Below, piece by piece: positions 24,593-33,971 of a stretch of DNA of 64,000 nt; the stretch's first letter is position 1; every line of letters begins with the position of its first letter. A program made the translations under genes and the position numbers. This DNA comes from an uncultured Desulfobacteraceae bacterium. Lineage in GTDB: Bacteria > Desulfobacterota > Desulfobacteria > Desulfobacterales > UBA5852. The stretch is from the NCBI GenBank assembly GCA_913060875.1, contig CAJXSL010000005.1, positions 231,086 through 295,085 of the forward strand, in the 5' to 3' direction. The notes beneath the pieces were generated by a model that did not search any database, had not been told where the DNA came from, and worked only from the letters and a program-made list of their open reading frames with translations.

Positions 24593-25363
24593 TCAGGGAT
24601 TTACTTCAATCTCCGGGAAGGGCCTGTCTTCCAATCGGGCGTTCCACCTCCGCTGAATTCCCACGATTGTGCCATCCGACTGCATATCTTCAAAAGCCTG
24701 CCGCCATTTGTCGACAATGCTATCGTCGGTGCGTTTCGAAAAAGCGATCATGACATCGATTTTGCGAAGATGGAGGACTTCTTCAAAGGTGTCGACATCC
24801 ACCCCGGCCAGAAGGCAGACGGTTTTCAGGCCCGGTATTTTATAGGCCCACAGATCGATGCGCCCCAGCATGAGTTTCTGGGCATTTTTCTGCTCGTCGG
24901 AAACCGATTCCAGGTTGGTGAATCCGTGCTTCTGGAGAAACCGCTCCCGGGTATCATCCCGGAGGGTGCCGATGCGCTTAACGGCTTTGGCCTGCTCCAG
25001 AGTGGTGATCTTGACCCCGGCGTTTTTACGGGCCACGAGGATATCGCGCTTGGTTGCCAGCGGGCCGACCCATTTGAATTTGTCGTGCCGGTCTTGGGTG
25101 TAGGTGGTGCTGAACAGGACGACATTGTCCTCTTCCAGCGCCATCTTGTAGGCCCGGGCCCAGGGATAGACCCGGATGGCGGCGGTGGAGCCGACACGCC
25201 TTTGGATTTCCCGAACCATATCAACGGATGGGCCCACCAGCTGGCCATCCTGGACATAATTCAAAGGCGGCAGATTCTCCGTCAAAATGGTGAGTTCGGA
25301 AGCGGACACCGTCGAAAAAATCGCACTCAAGAATGCCAGGATAAGGGTGATGCGGCCTTTCAT
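24593..25363 (-). CDS. periplasmic substrate-binding protein, amino-acid-type (SBP_bac_3-like)
   Basis: 256 residues. A signal peptide covers about residues 1-21 (hydrophobic core, cleavage after SAS or similar). The mature part starts 'ELTILTENLPPLNYVQDGQLVG', typical of the polar amino-acid binding family, and includes the 'PWARAYKMAL' segment seen in stand-alone members. No transporter genes are adjacent; the next gene 40 bases downstream is the sensor kinase. It may therefore be a ligand receptor for the kinase instead of a transporter part (inference). Confidence 0.88.
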   Translation of the reverse strand: MKGRITLILAFLSAIFSTVSASELTILTENLPPLNYVQDGQLVGPSVDMVREIQRRVGSTAAIRVYPWARAYKMALEEDNVVLFSTTYTQDRHDKFKWVGPLATKRDILVARKNAGVKITTLEQAKAVKRIGTLRDDTRERFLQKHGFTNLESVSDEQKNAQKLMLGRIDLWAYKIPGLKTVCLLAGVDVDTFEEVLHLRKIDVMIAFSKRTDDSIVDKWRQAFEDMQSDGTIVGIQRRWNARLEDRPFPEIEVNP

Positions 25364-25915
25364 TTACGGCCTCCATCGGCAAAAGGTATGGTGGCATCAG
25401 GGGGCATTGAAAACAGCCTGCCTCAATTAGCCGATAGGTGTATTAGGAAATCGATTTCGATAACGAAAATTCTGAACAGAAAGGTAATGCCGCAATCGCT
25501 TGCGTACCAGAATCCGCCGGAGAGATGAAACAGACATCCGTTCGTGGTTGAGCGCCTGAAAGCAACCTGGAGCATGTAAGGTTATTTATTTATAAAAAAA
25601 TAACCAGGGTCTTCGCAGCTGTCAACAACGTATTATAATTACAATATGTTATGTATCTACTCAAATCAAAACTCTGTGCCGCCTGCTTGGATCCGCTCGG
25701 GCCGCACCATCCAACTTAAAAGACAAACGGCTCCAGTATTCACTCAAAAAATGAGTTGACAATCCCCCCCTTTCGTTACATGCTGCCTAAAAGCTAATTA
25801 GAATTTGAATTAAATTCGGAGCCTGAGGCTGTTTCCTGCATTTCCCTTCACATCGAATGCAGTCGGTTCGAGAATTGCTGCTGATAACTATACCGCTGGT
25901 TGAGAAAGAGGCTGC
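25364..25915. other. intergenic region with possible promoters and a hairpin
   Basis: 552 bases between two divergent genes, clearly AT-richer in its middle than the surrounding genes. No coding frame or RNA gene is supported. Three things are seen: a promoter-like pair at 25612-25639 (listed), an 8-base-pair hairpin GGTTATTT/AAATAACC at 25580-25605 without a T run, and a TTGACA at 25756-25761 whose first bases lie beside a small ACTCA/TGAGT inverted repeat. The promoter of the substrate-binding protein should lie in the left third. Confidence 0.55.
25612..25639 (+). promoter_or_regulatory. possible sigma-70 promoter upstream of the dehydrogenase cluster
   Basis: A perfect -10 TATAAT at 25634-25639 is preceded after 16 bases by TTCGCA at 25612-25617, a 4 of 6 -35 match. 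It would give a leader of about 270 bases before the dehydrogenase, so a second promoter nearer the gene cannot be excluded. Confidence 0.4.
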
Positions 25916-27136
25916 GTGAAGGCATTACAATTCAATGTAACCCCGGCACGATTTCTTGCCGCCAAAACCCTCCGCACTTTCTTCGGCCCACGCGTTTTCT
26001 ACCAGGGGCCGGCCAGGACCGTAAAACTAACCGACATCCCCGATCCCGTTCTTCCCTCTCCGGACTGGGTTAAAATCGAGACAACCTACTGCGGGTTCTG
26101 CGGGAGCGATCTCAACCTGATCCTCCTGCATGATTCCCCCACAGCCTCTCCGTTTACCTCGTTCCCCTGCGTACCGGGCCATGAAGTCGTCGGCCGGATT
26201 ATTCAGGCCGGGGAGGCTGTACGCGGCTTCCATCCGGGGGACCGGGTGGTCGTCAACCCCACTTTGAGCTGTATTACCCGCGGCATCGAGCCGGTTTGCC
26301 GGAGCTGCCGGGCCGGCCGCCCGGGAAACTGTGAAAACTATGCCGAAGGCTGTCTGCCGCCTGGCATGTTCATTGGCATCAACAGCGGTATCAACGGCGG
26401 GTTTGCACCTCATATTGTCGCCCATCAGCACCAATTGACCCGGGTGCCGGACACCACCTCCGACGAAGCGGCCGTCATGACCGAACCTGCCGCGGTGGCA
26501 TTGCAGACGGTTGTCGACAATCCGCCGGAGAAAGACGACCACTGCCTGGTCATCGGCGGCGGGGTTATCGGGAACCTGGTGATCCAGTGTCTGCGCGCCC
26601 TGGTGCCGGACTGCCATATCGCCGTCATCGAACCGGCCCCCCATGCCGCGCACATGGCCGAAGAAGCCGGTGCGGACACCATTATTGAAAAGAAATCCGT
26701 CTTCGATCAGACGGCCCGGATGACCGGCGCCCGGATATACAAACCCATGCTGGGGATGGAGATTCCGGTCGGCGGGTTTGAGCGCATTTACGATACCGTG
26801 GGGGTAAGCGCCACCCTGAACCTGGCCATGCGGCTTCTGACGGCCATGGGGACCCTGAGCGTGGTCGGCATCGGGGGTGATGTAAAAGTCGATTTGACCC
26901 CGCTCTGGCTCAAGCTTCAGACCATCAAGGGCGTCTACGCCTATGGCATGGGACTGATCGATGGCAAGCGGCAGCCGGTTTTTCAGGCGGCCCTCGATAT
27001 GATTGCGCGACGAAAACTGCACACCGAACCATTGGTGACCCATCGGTTTGCCCTCGAAGACTATCGGCGGATGATCGAGGTCAACCTTAAAAAAAGCGCG
27101 CACCAAGCCATCAAAACCGTCGTTGCGTTTCCTTAG
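25916..27136 (+). CDS. zinc-dependent alcohol dehydrogenase (MDR superfamily)
   Basis: 406 residues. The GroES-like catalytic domain has the zinc ligands Cys62 (CGFCGSD) and the GHE motif at 88-90. A structural zinc lobe is visible as Cys119, Cys128, Cys131 and Cys139, with a wider first gap than usual. The Rossmann domain has GGGVIG near 204-209 for NAD(P). GTG start with AGAGG upstream. The N-terminus is about 30 residues longer than in most family members. It is the first gene of a cluster with an SCP2-like protein and a ThDP enzyme. The alcohol oxidised is unknown. Confidence 0.88.
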   Translation: MKALQFNVTPARFLAAKTLRTFFGPRVFYQGPARTVKLTDIPDPVLPSPDWVKIETTYCGFCGSDLNLILLHDSPTASPFTSFPCVPGHEVVGRIIQAGEAVRGFHPGDRVVVNPTLSCITRGIEPVCRSCRAGRPGNCENYAEGCLPPGMFIGINSGINGGFAPHIVAHQHQLTRVPDTTSDEAAVMTEPAAVALQTVVDNPPEKDDHCLVIGGGVIGNLVIQCLRALVPDCHIAVIEPAPHAAHMAEEAGADTIIEKKSVFDQTARMTGARIYKPMLGMEIPVGGFERIYDTVGVSATLNLAMRLLTAMGTLSVVGIGGDVKVDLTPLWLKLQTIKGVYAYGMGLIDGKRQPVFQAALDMIARRKLHTEPLVTHRFALEDYRRMIEVNLKKSAHQAIKTVVAFP

Positions 27137-27173
27137 AAACTTTTGACCTAACGCTTTCCGCAAGGAGTCCACC

Positions 27174-27530
27174 ATGCGGTTTTCCGTGCTTCTGCTGGCC
27201 CTGGCCTGGATTATAAAAATCGCCGCGTTCACCAACGCCCGTTTCAAATCCTACATCAGCAAGGCACAGGCCCGAATTCTCATCAAGACCGACGACGATC
27301 AACGGGCCCGTCTCTTTGTTTTCGACAAGGGCCGATTTGCATCCATGGCCGGCCCCCACGCCAACTTCGACGCCGCCCTGGTCTGGAAGGACGCCGCAAC
27401 CGGTTTTGCGGTAATGACCTCGAAAAAGCCGGACGCTTCCTTCAACGCCGCGGCGGAAGGCAAGCTGCGCGTTGAAGGCATGAGCGTCTACGCCCAGTGG
27501 TTTGAAGACGGGTTGAAACTGATTATGTAA
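27174..27530 (+). CDS. small SCP2-like (sterol-carrier fold) protein
   Basis: 118 residues. The first 20 residues are hydrophobic and could be a membrane anchor or uncleaved signal. The rest resembles the SCP2 lipid-binding fold: 'RARLFVFDKGRFA', 'FDAALVWKDAATGFAVM', then 'NAAAEGKLRVEGM'. The match is by pattern only. AAGGAG lies before the ATG. It sits 37 bases after the dehydrogenase and 80 bases before the ThDP enzyme on the same strand, so a role with a hydrophobic or CoA-linked substrate is possible. Confidence 0.6.
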   Translation: MRFSVLLLALAWIIKIAAFTNARFKSYISKAQARILIKTDDDQRARLFVFDKGRFASMAGPHANFDAALVWKDAATGFAVMTSKKPDASFNAAAEGKLRVEGMSVYAQWFEDGLKLIM

Positions 27531-27610
27531 AACCGCCAGAACACGCCCGGTGGCCGCCGCCCGCGTGCCGCCTGAGTGCATCCACCTTCGAATCGATTAC
27601 AGGAGGCCCC

Positions 27611-29278
27611 ATGGCACACATTTCCGGTGGACATCTTGCCGCCAAATACATGCAGGAAGTTGAAAACGTCAAAATCGTCTTCACCCTTTCCGGCGGCCAT
27701 ATCGAACCCCTGCTGGATGGGTTTACCGAATATCACATTCGGGCCATCGATGTGCGGCACGAACAGGCAGCGGCCATGATGGCCCATGCCTGGTCCATCT
27801 ACAACAACCAACCGGGGGTGTGCCTGGTGACGGCCGGCCCCGGCTTTACCAACGCCCTGACCGGTATTGCCAACGCCCACCTGGACAACGCCCCCCTCGT
27901 CGTCCTGTGTGGACGCCATCCCCTGCGGGATGATCTGACCGGCGCCCTTCAGGAAATGAATCAGGTGGACATGGTCAAGCCGATCACCAAATGGTGTGCC
28001 ACCTGTTACGACATCAAACGAATTCCTGAATATCTCAATATCGCCTTCCGCCAGGCGACCATGGGTCGGCCCGGCCCGGTCTTCCTGGAACTCCCGCCGG
28101 ATATTCTCTTCGCCCAGGCCGACCTGGATGCCGTTGCCATTCCAGCCCGTCAAAACCACCGTACGGTGGTCTCCCCCGCCCCGGAAGAACTTGAAGCCGC
28201 CGCCAGGCTGATCAACAACGCCAAACGCCCCCTGTTCATGGGGGGCAGTGGTGTGGGGTTCAGCCCCTGCGGTGACGCGCTGACCGCATTGATGGATAAA
28301 ACCGGCCTGCCCTTCGCGCTCCTCAACAATGGCCGGGGAGCCCTGCCGGACAACCACGCCCAGTGTATCAACGACGGGGGGTTTACCGGCCTGATGACCG
28401 GCTTGCCCCAGGCGGACGTAATTGTGGCCGCCGGCATCCGCTTCAACTGGGTACTTCAGTCCGGCAAGTTATTTCCTGATGCCAGCGTTATCAGGATCGA
28501 TAATGACCCCACCGAAATCGACCGCAACCGTTCCGCTGCCGTCGGACTGGTGGGAGATTGCGGCACCGTTTTCGAACAGCTGCTGCCCCTGCTTGACGAC
28601 CGTTCCCACAGCGAGTGGATCGCCAAATTGCGGAAAGCCTATGCCGCCTTCATGGTCACCGAACTGGAGCAGCGGGAAAAAGCAGCGGATCCGATCCATC
28701 CCAACCGGCTGGTGGCGCAAATCATGAAGGTGTTCGGCGACGACGCCTACTATGTCGCCGATGGGGGGGACACGAGCTATTTCGGGCTGGCGGGATTCTT
28801 GTCGCGGCACAAGTCCGGCGTTCAGGTGCCGGCCAGCGCGCTGCTGGGATGCCTGGGCACCGGAATTCCCTTTGCCATGGCCGGCAAACTCACCCATCCC
28901 GACAAACCGGTCATCGTCCTGAACGGGGATGGCTCCTTCGGGTTCAACAGCATGGAATTCGATACCTGCGTTCGGCACAACATCCCCATTGTCTGTATTG
29001 TCAACAACGACTGCGCCTGGGGCATGATCAAACACTCCCAAGAAGTCAGTCTCGGGGAAGAGCGGTGCACCTGCTCGGAGTTAGGCATGCGCCATTACGA
29101 AAAAATGGTCGCGGGGCTCGGGGGATATGGCGAACTGGTCGAAAAGGATGAAGATGTCATCCCGGCCATTGAGCGGGCCGTGGCGTCGGGCAAACCGGCA
29201 TGCATCAACGTGGTGACCGATCCCACTGTCACCAGTCCGGCCACGGTCATCTTCTATCAAAACTTTACATCTTTATAG
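27611..29278 (+). CDS. thiamine-diphosphate-dependent enzyme, acetolactate synthase / 2-hydroxyacyl-CoA lyase type
   Basis: 555 residues, full three-domain length. The N-terminal Pyr domain has the ThDP-activating Glu51 in 'RHEQAAAMMAHA' and 'TAGPGFTNALTGI' near 77-89. A central Rossmann-like domain follows at about 190-320. The C-terminal PP domain has the metal/ThDP motif starting NGDGSFGFN near 437 and ending in VNND about 28 residues later. GGAGG precedes the ATG. The family includes acetolactate synthase, benzoylformate decarboxylase, oxalyl-CoA decarboxylase and 2-hydroxyacyl-CoA lyase; the substrate cannot be told by eye. No acetolactate synthase small subunit is nearby. Confidence 0.85.
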   Translation: MAHISGGHLAAKYMQEVENVKIVFTLSGGHIEPLLDGFTEYHIRAIDVRHEQAAAMMAHAWSIYNNQPGVCLVTAGPGFTNALTGIANAHLDNAPLVVLCGRHPLRDDLTGALQEMNQVDMVKPITKWCATCYDIKRIPEYLNIAFRQATMGRPGPVFLELPPDILFAQADLDAVAIPARQNHRTVVSPAPEELEAAARLINNAKRPLFMGGSGVGFSPCGDALTALMDKTGLPFALLNNGRGALPDNHAQCINDGGFTGLMTGLPQADVIVAAGIRFNWVLQSGKLFPDASVIRIDNDPTEIDRNRSAAVGLVGDCGTVFEQLLPLLDDRSHSEWIAKLRKAYAAFMVTELEQREKAADPIHPNRLVAQIMKVFGDDAYYVADGGDTSYFGLAGFLSRHKSGVQVPASALLGCLGTGIPFAMAGKLTHPDKPVIVLNGDGSFGFNSMEFDTCVRHNIPIVCIVNNDCAWGMIKHSQEVSLGEERCTCSELGMRHYEKMVAGLGGYGELVEKDEDVIPAIERAVASGKPACINVVTDPTVTSPATVIFYQNFTSL

Positions 29279-29513
29279 GTTGGGCCATCCCGCCATTATT
29301 TTTTTAGAAGATTTATGCCATTGGACGAATTCAAAAACGTATCGGTCGGCGCTGCCTTTCATTATAAGACAACAGCCCTCAATGACACGACTGACGCAAT
29401 TCCCCTGATCTGAGAAAAAGATGGAAGGTAAATGATACTTTTCTTAGAGCACTGTCTTTTGACAGCTCGTTGGGTCGGGTGATGCAGCTTGCTGCCCGGG
29501 AAATCGAAACCGA

Positions 29514-30167
29514 CTAATCCTCCACGATCAGATTGGACAATTCGTCCTGATCGTCTTCACGAATCGGGAAATGGTGGGCCAGAAGATCTCCGGCACGTTC
29601 GACCGCTTCACAGATCGCCGCCGCTGTCCGCTTTTGTTTGATACCCTCGACGATGACAGCAACCAGGTCATCCCACTGCCCCGGGGCCACCTTGCGGTCT
29701 ATGCCCCGGTCCGCGAGAATCCACACCCGGCGTTCGAAAAGGGAAATAAAAATGAGCACCCCGGTTTCGTCCCTTGTCCGGTAGAGCCCTTTGGTGAAGA
29801 AACCGGTCATGGCCGCCTCTTGGACTTCGGCATCGATTTCCCGATTGGAAATAAAAACCCGCCTGAGCGCCAGTGACCGGCGAACAATGGCCTGGCCCAG
29901 GATAAACAGCAGGGTGAAAAGCCCCAGAAACACCCAAAGGTTCCAGGTGCCCAGCCATAACATCCCTCCGATCAGCGGCGTCAGCAGAAACGTTGCGGGC
30001 AGTGCCAGGGCGAGGCCACCGATGACGTCGGCCATGGGATAATGGTAGCTGGCCGAGACCACCATGGGGACGATCTCGCCGGAGGTTTTCTTTTCAGCCG
30101 CCGTCACCGCAGCCTCTATCGCGGTTCTGTCGGTGTCACTCAAAAATTGTCGGGTCAAATCCTTCAT
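29514..30167 (-). CDS. TPM-domain membrane protein
   Basis: 217 residues. Two membrane helices at about 46-68 and 75-95 interrupt a TPM (TLP18.3/Psb32/MOLO-1) domain, seen from 'AAEKKTSGEIVPMVV' near 22 and again in 'ETGVLIFISLFERRVWILADRGI' near 134-156. Start taken at the ATG with AAGGG upstream, one codon inside a TTG. It is the last of three genes LemA, TPM, TPM on this strand, a common arrangement. The cluster is thought to act at the inner membrane; the exact role is not known. Confidence 0.85.
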   Translation of the reverse strand: MKDLTRQFLSDTDRTAIEAAVTAAEKKTSGEIVPMVVSASYHYPMADVIGGLALALPATFLLTPLIGGMLWLGTWNLWVFLGLFTLLFILGQAIVRRSLALRRVFISNREIDAEVQEAAMTGFFTKGLYRTRDETGVLIFISLFERRVWILADRGIDRKVAPGQWDDLVAVIVEGIKQKRTAAAICEAVERAGDLLAHHFPIREDDQDELSNLIVED

Positions 30168-30202
30168 CAAGCCCTTTTAACCTCTGCGCCGGGGGGTGAG
30201 TA

Positions 30203-31105
30203 TTACCAGCCTCCGGAAGCCCCACCGCCTCCGAAGCCGCCACCCCCACCACTAAAGCCGCCAAATCCGCCACCACCGAAACCGCCACCACTGCCCCCGA
30301 TCCAGAATCCGCCCCTCCCGGAGCGATGCCCCGTGTGCCCGAAAGCCAAGGGTGAGCCCAGGAGCCCCGCGAACAAACCGCCCACGATGCCGATCGGAAT
30401 CAACAGGGCCAGCAAAGTCAGGCTGAAACCGAAGATCGCCGTTCCGATGATGGGGACAATGACAGCTCCGGCCAGGGCGCCCAACGAGCGGCGCAATCGC
30501 CCCAGGACATTCAGAATAAACAGGGCAATCATCAGTCCAAAAAGGCCGTTGCCCCCACTGCGCCCTGTTCCCCGGCTTCGAGACGGTGCTTCGGAGGCCT
30601 TGAATTCACCCCGAACCACGCTGGCCATGGCCCCCACACCATCCAAAATCCCCTGGTCGATCTGGCCGGCCTTGAACCGGGGGACAATGACATCCCGAAT
30701 AATACGGCCGGCCATCAAATCGGTCAGGCGGCCTTCCAGCCCATAGCCCACCTCGATACGCAGTTTGCGATCCGCTTTGGAAATCAACAGAATCGCCCCA
30801 TTGTCCCGATTCGCCTGTCCGATTTGCCACTGGTCCGCCACACGGATGGAAAAATCTTCCAGACTGTCTCCCTCAAGCGAGGGAATCGTCAAAACCACGA
30901 TCTGGGTGCCGTCGGAAGCTTCGAGATCCTGCAGGATACGGTTGAGATGCTGCTCGGTGGCGCCGGCAAGCATACCGCCATAGTCATTGACCCGCCCCTT
31001 GAGCGGTGGCACATCCAGGGCGTGAGCCGCCATGGGGACCAGCAGGCAGACGGCAACAAGCAAGACCCAGCGCCCCCGCCTATGAACCGATGACAATGAA
31101 CACAT
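30203..31105 (-). CDS. secreted/membrane TPM-domain protein with Gly-rich tail (YgcG-like)
   Basis: 300 residues. A signal peptide covers about 1-29 (cleavage after AHA). The TPM domain spans about 35-165: 'VNDYGGMLAG', 'GTQIVVLTIPS', 'DNGAILLISKADRKLRIEVGYGLEG'. Two membrane-compatible stretches follow at about 190-245. The last 35 residues are almost only Gly, Phe and Ser, ending in Trp, typical of YgcG-type proteins. It lies 6 bases after lemA and 35 bases before the second TPM gene. Confidence 0.9.
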   Translation of the reverse strand: MCSLSSVHRRGRWVLLVAVCLLVPMAAHALDVPPLKGRVNDYGGMLAGATEQHLNRILQDLEASDGTQIVVLTIPSLEGDSLEDFSIRVADQWQIGQANRDNGAILLISKADRKLRIEVGYGLEGRLTDLMAGRIIRDVIVPRFKAGQIDQGILDGVGAMASVVRGEFKASEAPSRSRGTGRSGGNGLFGLMIALFILNVLGRLRRSLGALAGAVIVPIIGTAIFGFSLTLLALLIPIGIVGGLFAGLLGSPLAFGHTGHRSGRGGFWIGGSGGGFGGGGFGGFSGGGGGFGGGGASGGW

Positions 31106-31111
31106 GGGCGC

Positions 31112-31714
31112 CTAATCCGAAAAGTTGACGGTGGGAACCTGCTGCGCCGCCGCATCGGCCTTGAAATATTCTTTGCGTTCCAAGTGCAATAACATCGAAT
31201 TCGTCAAACTGTTGGGAAATTTCCGGATGGCGTAATTGAAGCTTTCCACCGCCTTGTTGTAGCGTTGACGCGCCACATTGATGCGGTTTTCAGTGCCCTC
31301 CAGCTGGTTTTGGAGATCGAGAAAATTCTGGTTCGCCTTGAGATCCGGGTAGCGCTCCACCACCACCATGAGCCGGGCCAGAGCAGAGGAAAGCGCCCCC
31401 TGCGCGGCCTGTAGTTGCTGCATGGCCTGAGGATTTCCAAGATCCTCCGCCGACAGCTGCACCGAGGTTGCCTTGGCGCGGGCGTCCACCACGGCCGTCA
31501 GGGTTTCTTTCTCGTGGGCCGCATAACCTTTGACCACCTCGACCAGATTGGGGATCAAATCGGCCCGGCGCTGCAGGTTGGACTCCACATCGCCCCAGCT
31601 TTTGAAAACCGCTTCCTCGAGGCGTTGCATCGTATTGTAGCCGCACCCGGAAAGGGCACCGGCAGTGGCGGTCAGAAGGATTATGATCGCTAATTTTTTA
31701 AGCATTCGTCCCAC
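31112..31714 (-). CDS. lemA: LemA family protein, probable lipoprotein
   Basis: 200 residues. The N-terminus is a lipoprotein-type signal with the lipobox LSGC at 21-24, so it is probably acylated on Cys24. The mature protein is a LemA helical bundle: '[24 protein letters not shown]' and '[25 protein letters not shown]'. The GTG start at 31714 has GGAGG 6 bases upstream, a better fit than the ATG three codons on. First gene of the LemA/TPM/TPM cluster. Confidence 0.92.
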   Translation of the reverse strand: MGRMLKKLAIIILLTATAGALSGCGYNTMQRLEEAVFKSWGDVESNLQRRADLIPNLVEVVKGYAAHEKETLTAVVDARAKATSVQLSAEDLGNPQAMQQLQAAQGALSSALARLMVVVERYPDLKANQNFLDLQNQLEGTENRINVARQRYNKAVESFNYAIRKFPNSLTNSMLLHLERKEYFKADAAAQQVPTVNFSD

Positions 31715-31794
31715 GAAAGGCCTCCTGTCGTCATATTCACAAGGTGCGGGGTAAAGGGTGCATCAGCACGGTCCGGCCATGTCCCCTCAACCCG

Positions 31795-33195
31795 TCAGGG
31801 TTTAAAAACTTTCGTGCCCTGGGGGGTATCCTGGACAAGATAACCCCGGTCCTGGATGGCGTCACGCAGTTCATCCGAAAGCGCCCAATTCTTGTCCGCC
31901 CGGGCTTGCAGACGCTCATCGGCCATGCGCTGAATGTCTTCCGGCAGCTTTTCTTCCTGGTCGACCTGGGCCAAGTCGAATCCCAGCACATTGTCAAAAT
32001 CATAAAGGGTCGCCAGTTTTACGGACGCATCCAAATCCGATTTCAATAGTTCCTGAACCACGGCCATGGCGCGGGGCATATTTAAATCATCGTTGATTTC
32101 AGTCATGAACTTTGCACGGAATTCCGCATTGCCGGTGCCTTGTGCCGCGATATCGCCCGCTTTTTCTTGGAGGGTGCGCACCTGATTGCGTAAATGCTGA
32201 AGCCCGTTCCGGGCCCCTTCAATCGCGTCGGCGCTGTATTCCATGGGTTTGCGGTAATGGGTCAAAAAGGCGGCGAAGCGATAGGCAAGCGGGTCGATTG
32301 CCTGGTTGACGAAGGCATTTTCCAGCGTAAGGAAGTTGCCCTCGCTCTTGGCCATTTTTTTCCCGCCGGCAATGATCAGAAAAGCGCCGTGCATCCAGAA
32401 GTTAAAAAACGGTTTGCCGGTGGCGGCTTCCGACTGGGCGATCTCATTCGTGTGGTGTACGTCGATGTGATCGGTACCGCCGCAGTGGATGTCCAATTGA
32501 TCCCTCAGGTATTTCATGCTCATGGCGGAACATTCGATGTGCCACCCCGGGAAACCGACACCCCATGGGGAATCCCACTCCATTTGCCGCTGAACCCCTT
32601 CAGGCGAAAATTTCCACAGGGCGAAATCGGTGGCATTGCGTTTCTCGGGGTTCTTTTCCACCCGCGCACCCTCCTGCAAGGCGTCCAGGTTCTGATGGGA
32701 AAGGCGCGTATAATCGGGAAAGCGCGCCGTATCGAAATAGATACCGTCACGCGTATGATAGGTGAATCCTTTTTCTTCCAATGTCCGGATAAGGGCGATC
32801 TGTTCGGGGATGGTATCCGTGGCCTTGCACCATATGGTCGGGTCCAGAATATTCAGCCGCTCGATATCCTTCTGAAAAGCACGGGTGTAATAGGCGGCAA
32901 TCTCCCAGGCGGTTTTTCCCTCGCGCTGGGCTCCCTTCTCCAGCTTGTCCTCCCCCATATCGCGGTCACCGGTCAGATGCCCCACATCCGTAATGTTCAT
33001 GACATGCTTGACCGTATAGCCATTGTAGACCAGGGTACGCTTCAGGATATCTTCGAAAAGATAGGTCCTCAAATTGCCAATATGGGCATAATTGTAGACC
33101 GTCGGCCCACAGGTGTACAACCCGACTTCCCGGGCCCGAATCGGTTTGAAGATCTCCTTGGTTCGCGACAACGTATTGTAAAGCTTGACGGTCAT
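31795..33195 (-). CDS. cysS: cysteinyl-tRNA synthetase
   Basis: 466 residues, the usual length. It charges tRNA-Cys. '[13 protein letters not shown]' near 28-40 holds the first zinc-ligand Cys and the HIGN form of HIGH. '[12 protein letters not shown]' and '[18 protein letters not shown]' give the remaining Cys/His zinc ligands. The KMSKS loop reads KKMAKSEGN near 276-284. A C-terminal helical bundle binds the anticodon side. It lies just past the terminator that ends the ribosomal superoperon, so it has its own promoter or depends on leak-through. Confidence 0.97.
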   Translation of the reverse strand: MTVKLYNTLSRTKEIFKPIRAREVGLYTCGPTVYNYAHIGNLRTYLFEDILKRTLVYNGYTVKHVMNITDVGHLTGDRDMGEDKLEKGAQREGKTAWEIAAYYTRAFQKDIERLNILDPTIWCKATDTIPEQIALIRTLEEKGFTYHTRDGIYFDTARFPDYTRLSHQNLDALQEGARVEKNPEKRNATDFALWKFSPEGVQRQMEWDSPWGVGFPGWHIECSAMSMKYLRDQLDIHCGGTDHIDVHHTNEIAQSEAATGKPFFNFWMHGAFLIIAGGKKMAKSEGNFLTLENAFVNQAIDPLAYRFAAFLTHYRKPMEYSADAIEGARNGLQHLRNQVRTLQEKAGDIAAQGTGNAEFRAKFMTEINDDLNMPRAMAVVQELLKSDLDASVKLATLYDFDNVLGFDLAQVDQEEKLPEDIQRMADERLQARADKNWALSDELRDAIQDRGYLVQDTPQGTKVFKP

Positions 33196-33264
33196 GGTTC
33201 ACGATCCTTTATCGAAGATTTGCAGATGCGGCATAACCCCACCGCTATCCTAAAACCCGTTCAA

Positions 33265-33297
33265 CAAAAAAGCCCCGCCGTCACAACGGCGGGGCTT
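33265..33297 (-). terminator. rho-independent terminator of the ribosomal superoperon, after rplQ
   Basis: A perfect 11-base-pair GC-rich stem (33270-33280 with 33287-33297) and a 6-base loop is followed on the minus strand by TTTTTT. It lies 28 bases after the rplQ stop and before cysS. Confidence 0.93.
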
Positions 33298-33324
33298 AAC
33301 GGCAGATCGTCATCGGACGCGACC

Positions 33325-33963
33325 TTATTTTTCGTCTTTATTTTCGCCCGCTTCGGGTTCTTCCGGCAAGGCCTCGGCTTCAGCCTCCTGAGCGGCTTCG
33401 CTTTCAGCTTGGACTTCGACCGCATCCTCTTCCGTTTCCGGCTTTTCAGCCGTTTCCGTCGCAGCGGTTTCAGTCGCAGCCTCGGTCGGAGCCTCTTCCG
33501 TAGCCGCTTCGGCTTCCCCAGCTTGTGTTTCGGTCACACTGGCAGCCGGCGTTTCCGCCACGGTAGCCTTCTTCTTTTTGCGGCGGGGTTTCTTTTTCTT
33601 TTTGGGCTCCGGTGTGACCAGTTCCACTAATGAAACGGGTGCGGCGTCACCCGGGCGGAATCCGATCTTGACAACACGCGTATAGCCGCCATTGACATCG
33701 GCAAATCGCTTGGGGGCATCCGCAAACAATTTATGAACGACTTCTTTTTCACGAATTATCGCCATAGCCTGGCGCCGCGCATGCAGATCACCGCGTTTGG
33801 CCAGCGTCACCAGCTGATCGGCCCAACGCCGGACTTCCTTGGCTTTGGCGTCTGTCGTACGAATCCGTTCGTGCTTGAACAGGGATGTCACCATGTTGCG
33901 AAACATGGCTTTCCTGTGGCTTACCGTCCGATTTAATTTTATTCCAGCTCTTCGATGTCTCAT
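33325..33963 (-). CDS. rplQ: 50S ribosomal protein L17 with long acidic C-terminal extension
   Basis: 212 residues, against about 115-130 in most bacteria. Residues 1-118 are standard L17 ('[20 protein letters not shown]', '[19 protein letters not shown]'). A Lys/Arg patch at about 119-133 leads into a tail of about 80 residues made mainly of Glu, Ala and Thr, which should be disordered and strongly negative. Last gene of the alpha operon, followed by a terminator. Confidence 0.96.
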   Translation of the reverse strand: MRHRRAGIKLNRTVSHRKAMFRNMVTSLFKHERIRTTDAKAKEVRRWADQLVTLAKRGDLHARRQAMAIIREKEVVHKLFADAPKRFADVNGGYTRVVKIGFRPGDAAPVSLVELVTPEPKKKKKPRRKKKKATVAETPAASVTETQAGEAEAATEEAPTEAATETAATETAEKPETEEDAVEVQAESEAAQEAEAEALPEEPEAGENKDEK

Positions 33964-33971
33964 AGAACCGC

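Noticed and set aside
25580..25605. Hairpin GGTTATTT/AAATAACC considered as a terminator.
   Set aside because: It is not followed by a T run on either strand, and the stem is AT-rich and weak.
30042..30746. Plus-strand frame with a striking proline-rich run.
   Set aside because: It is the complement of the Gly-rich tail of the TPM-domain protein, not a gene.
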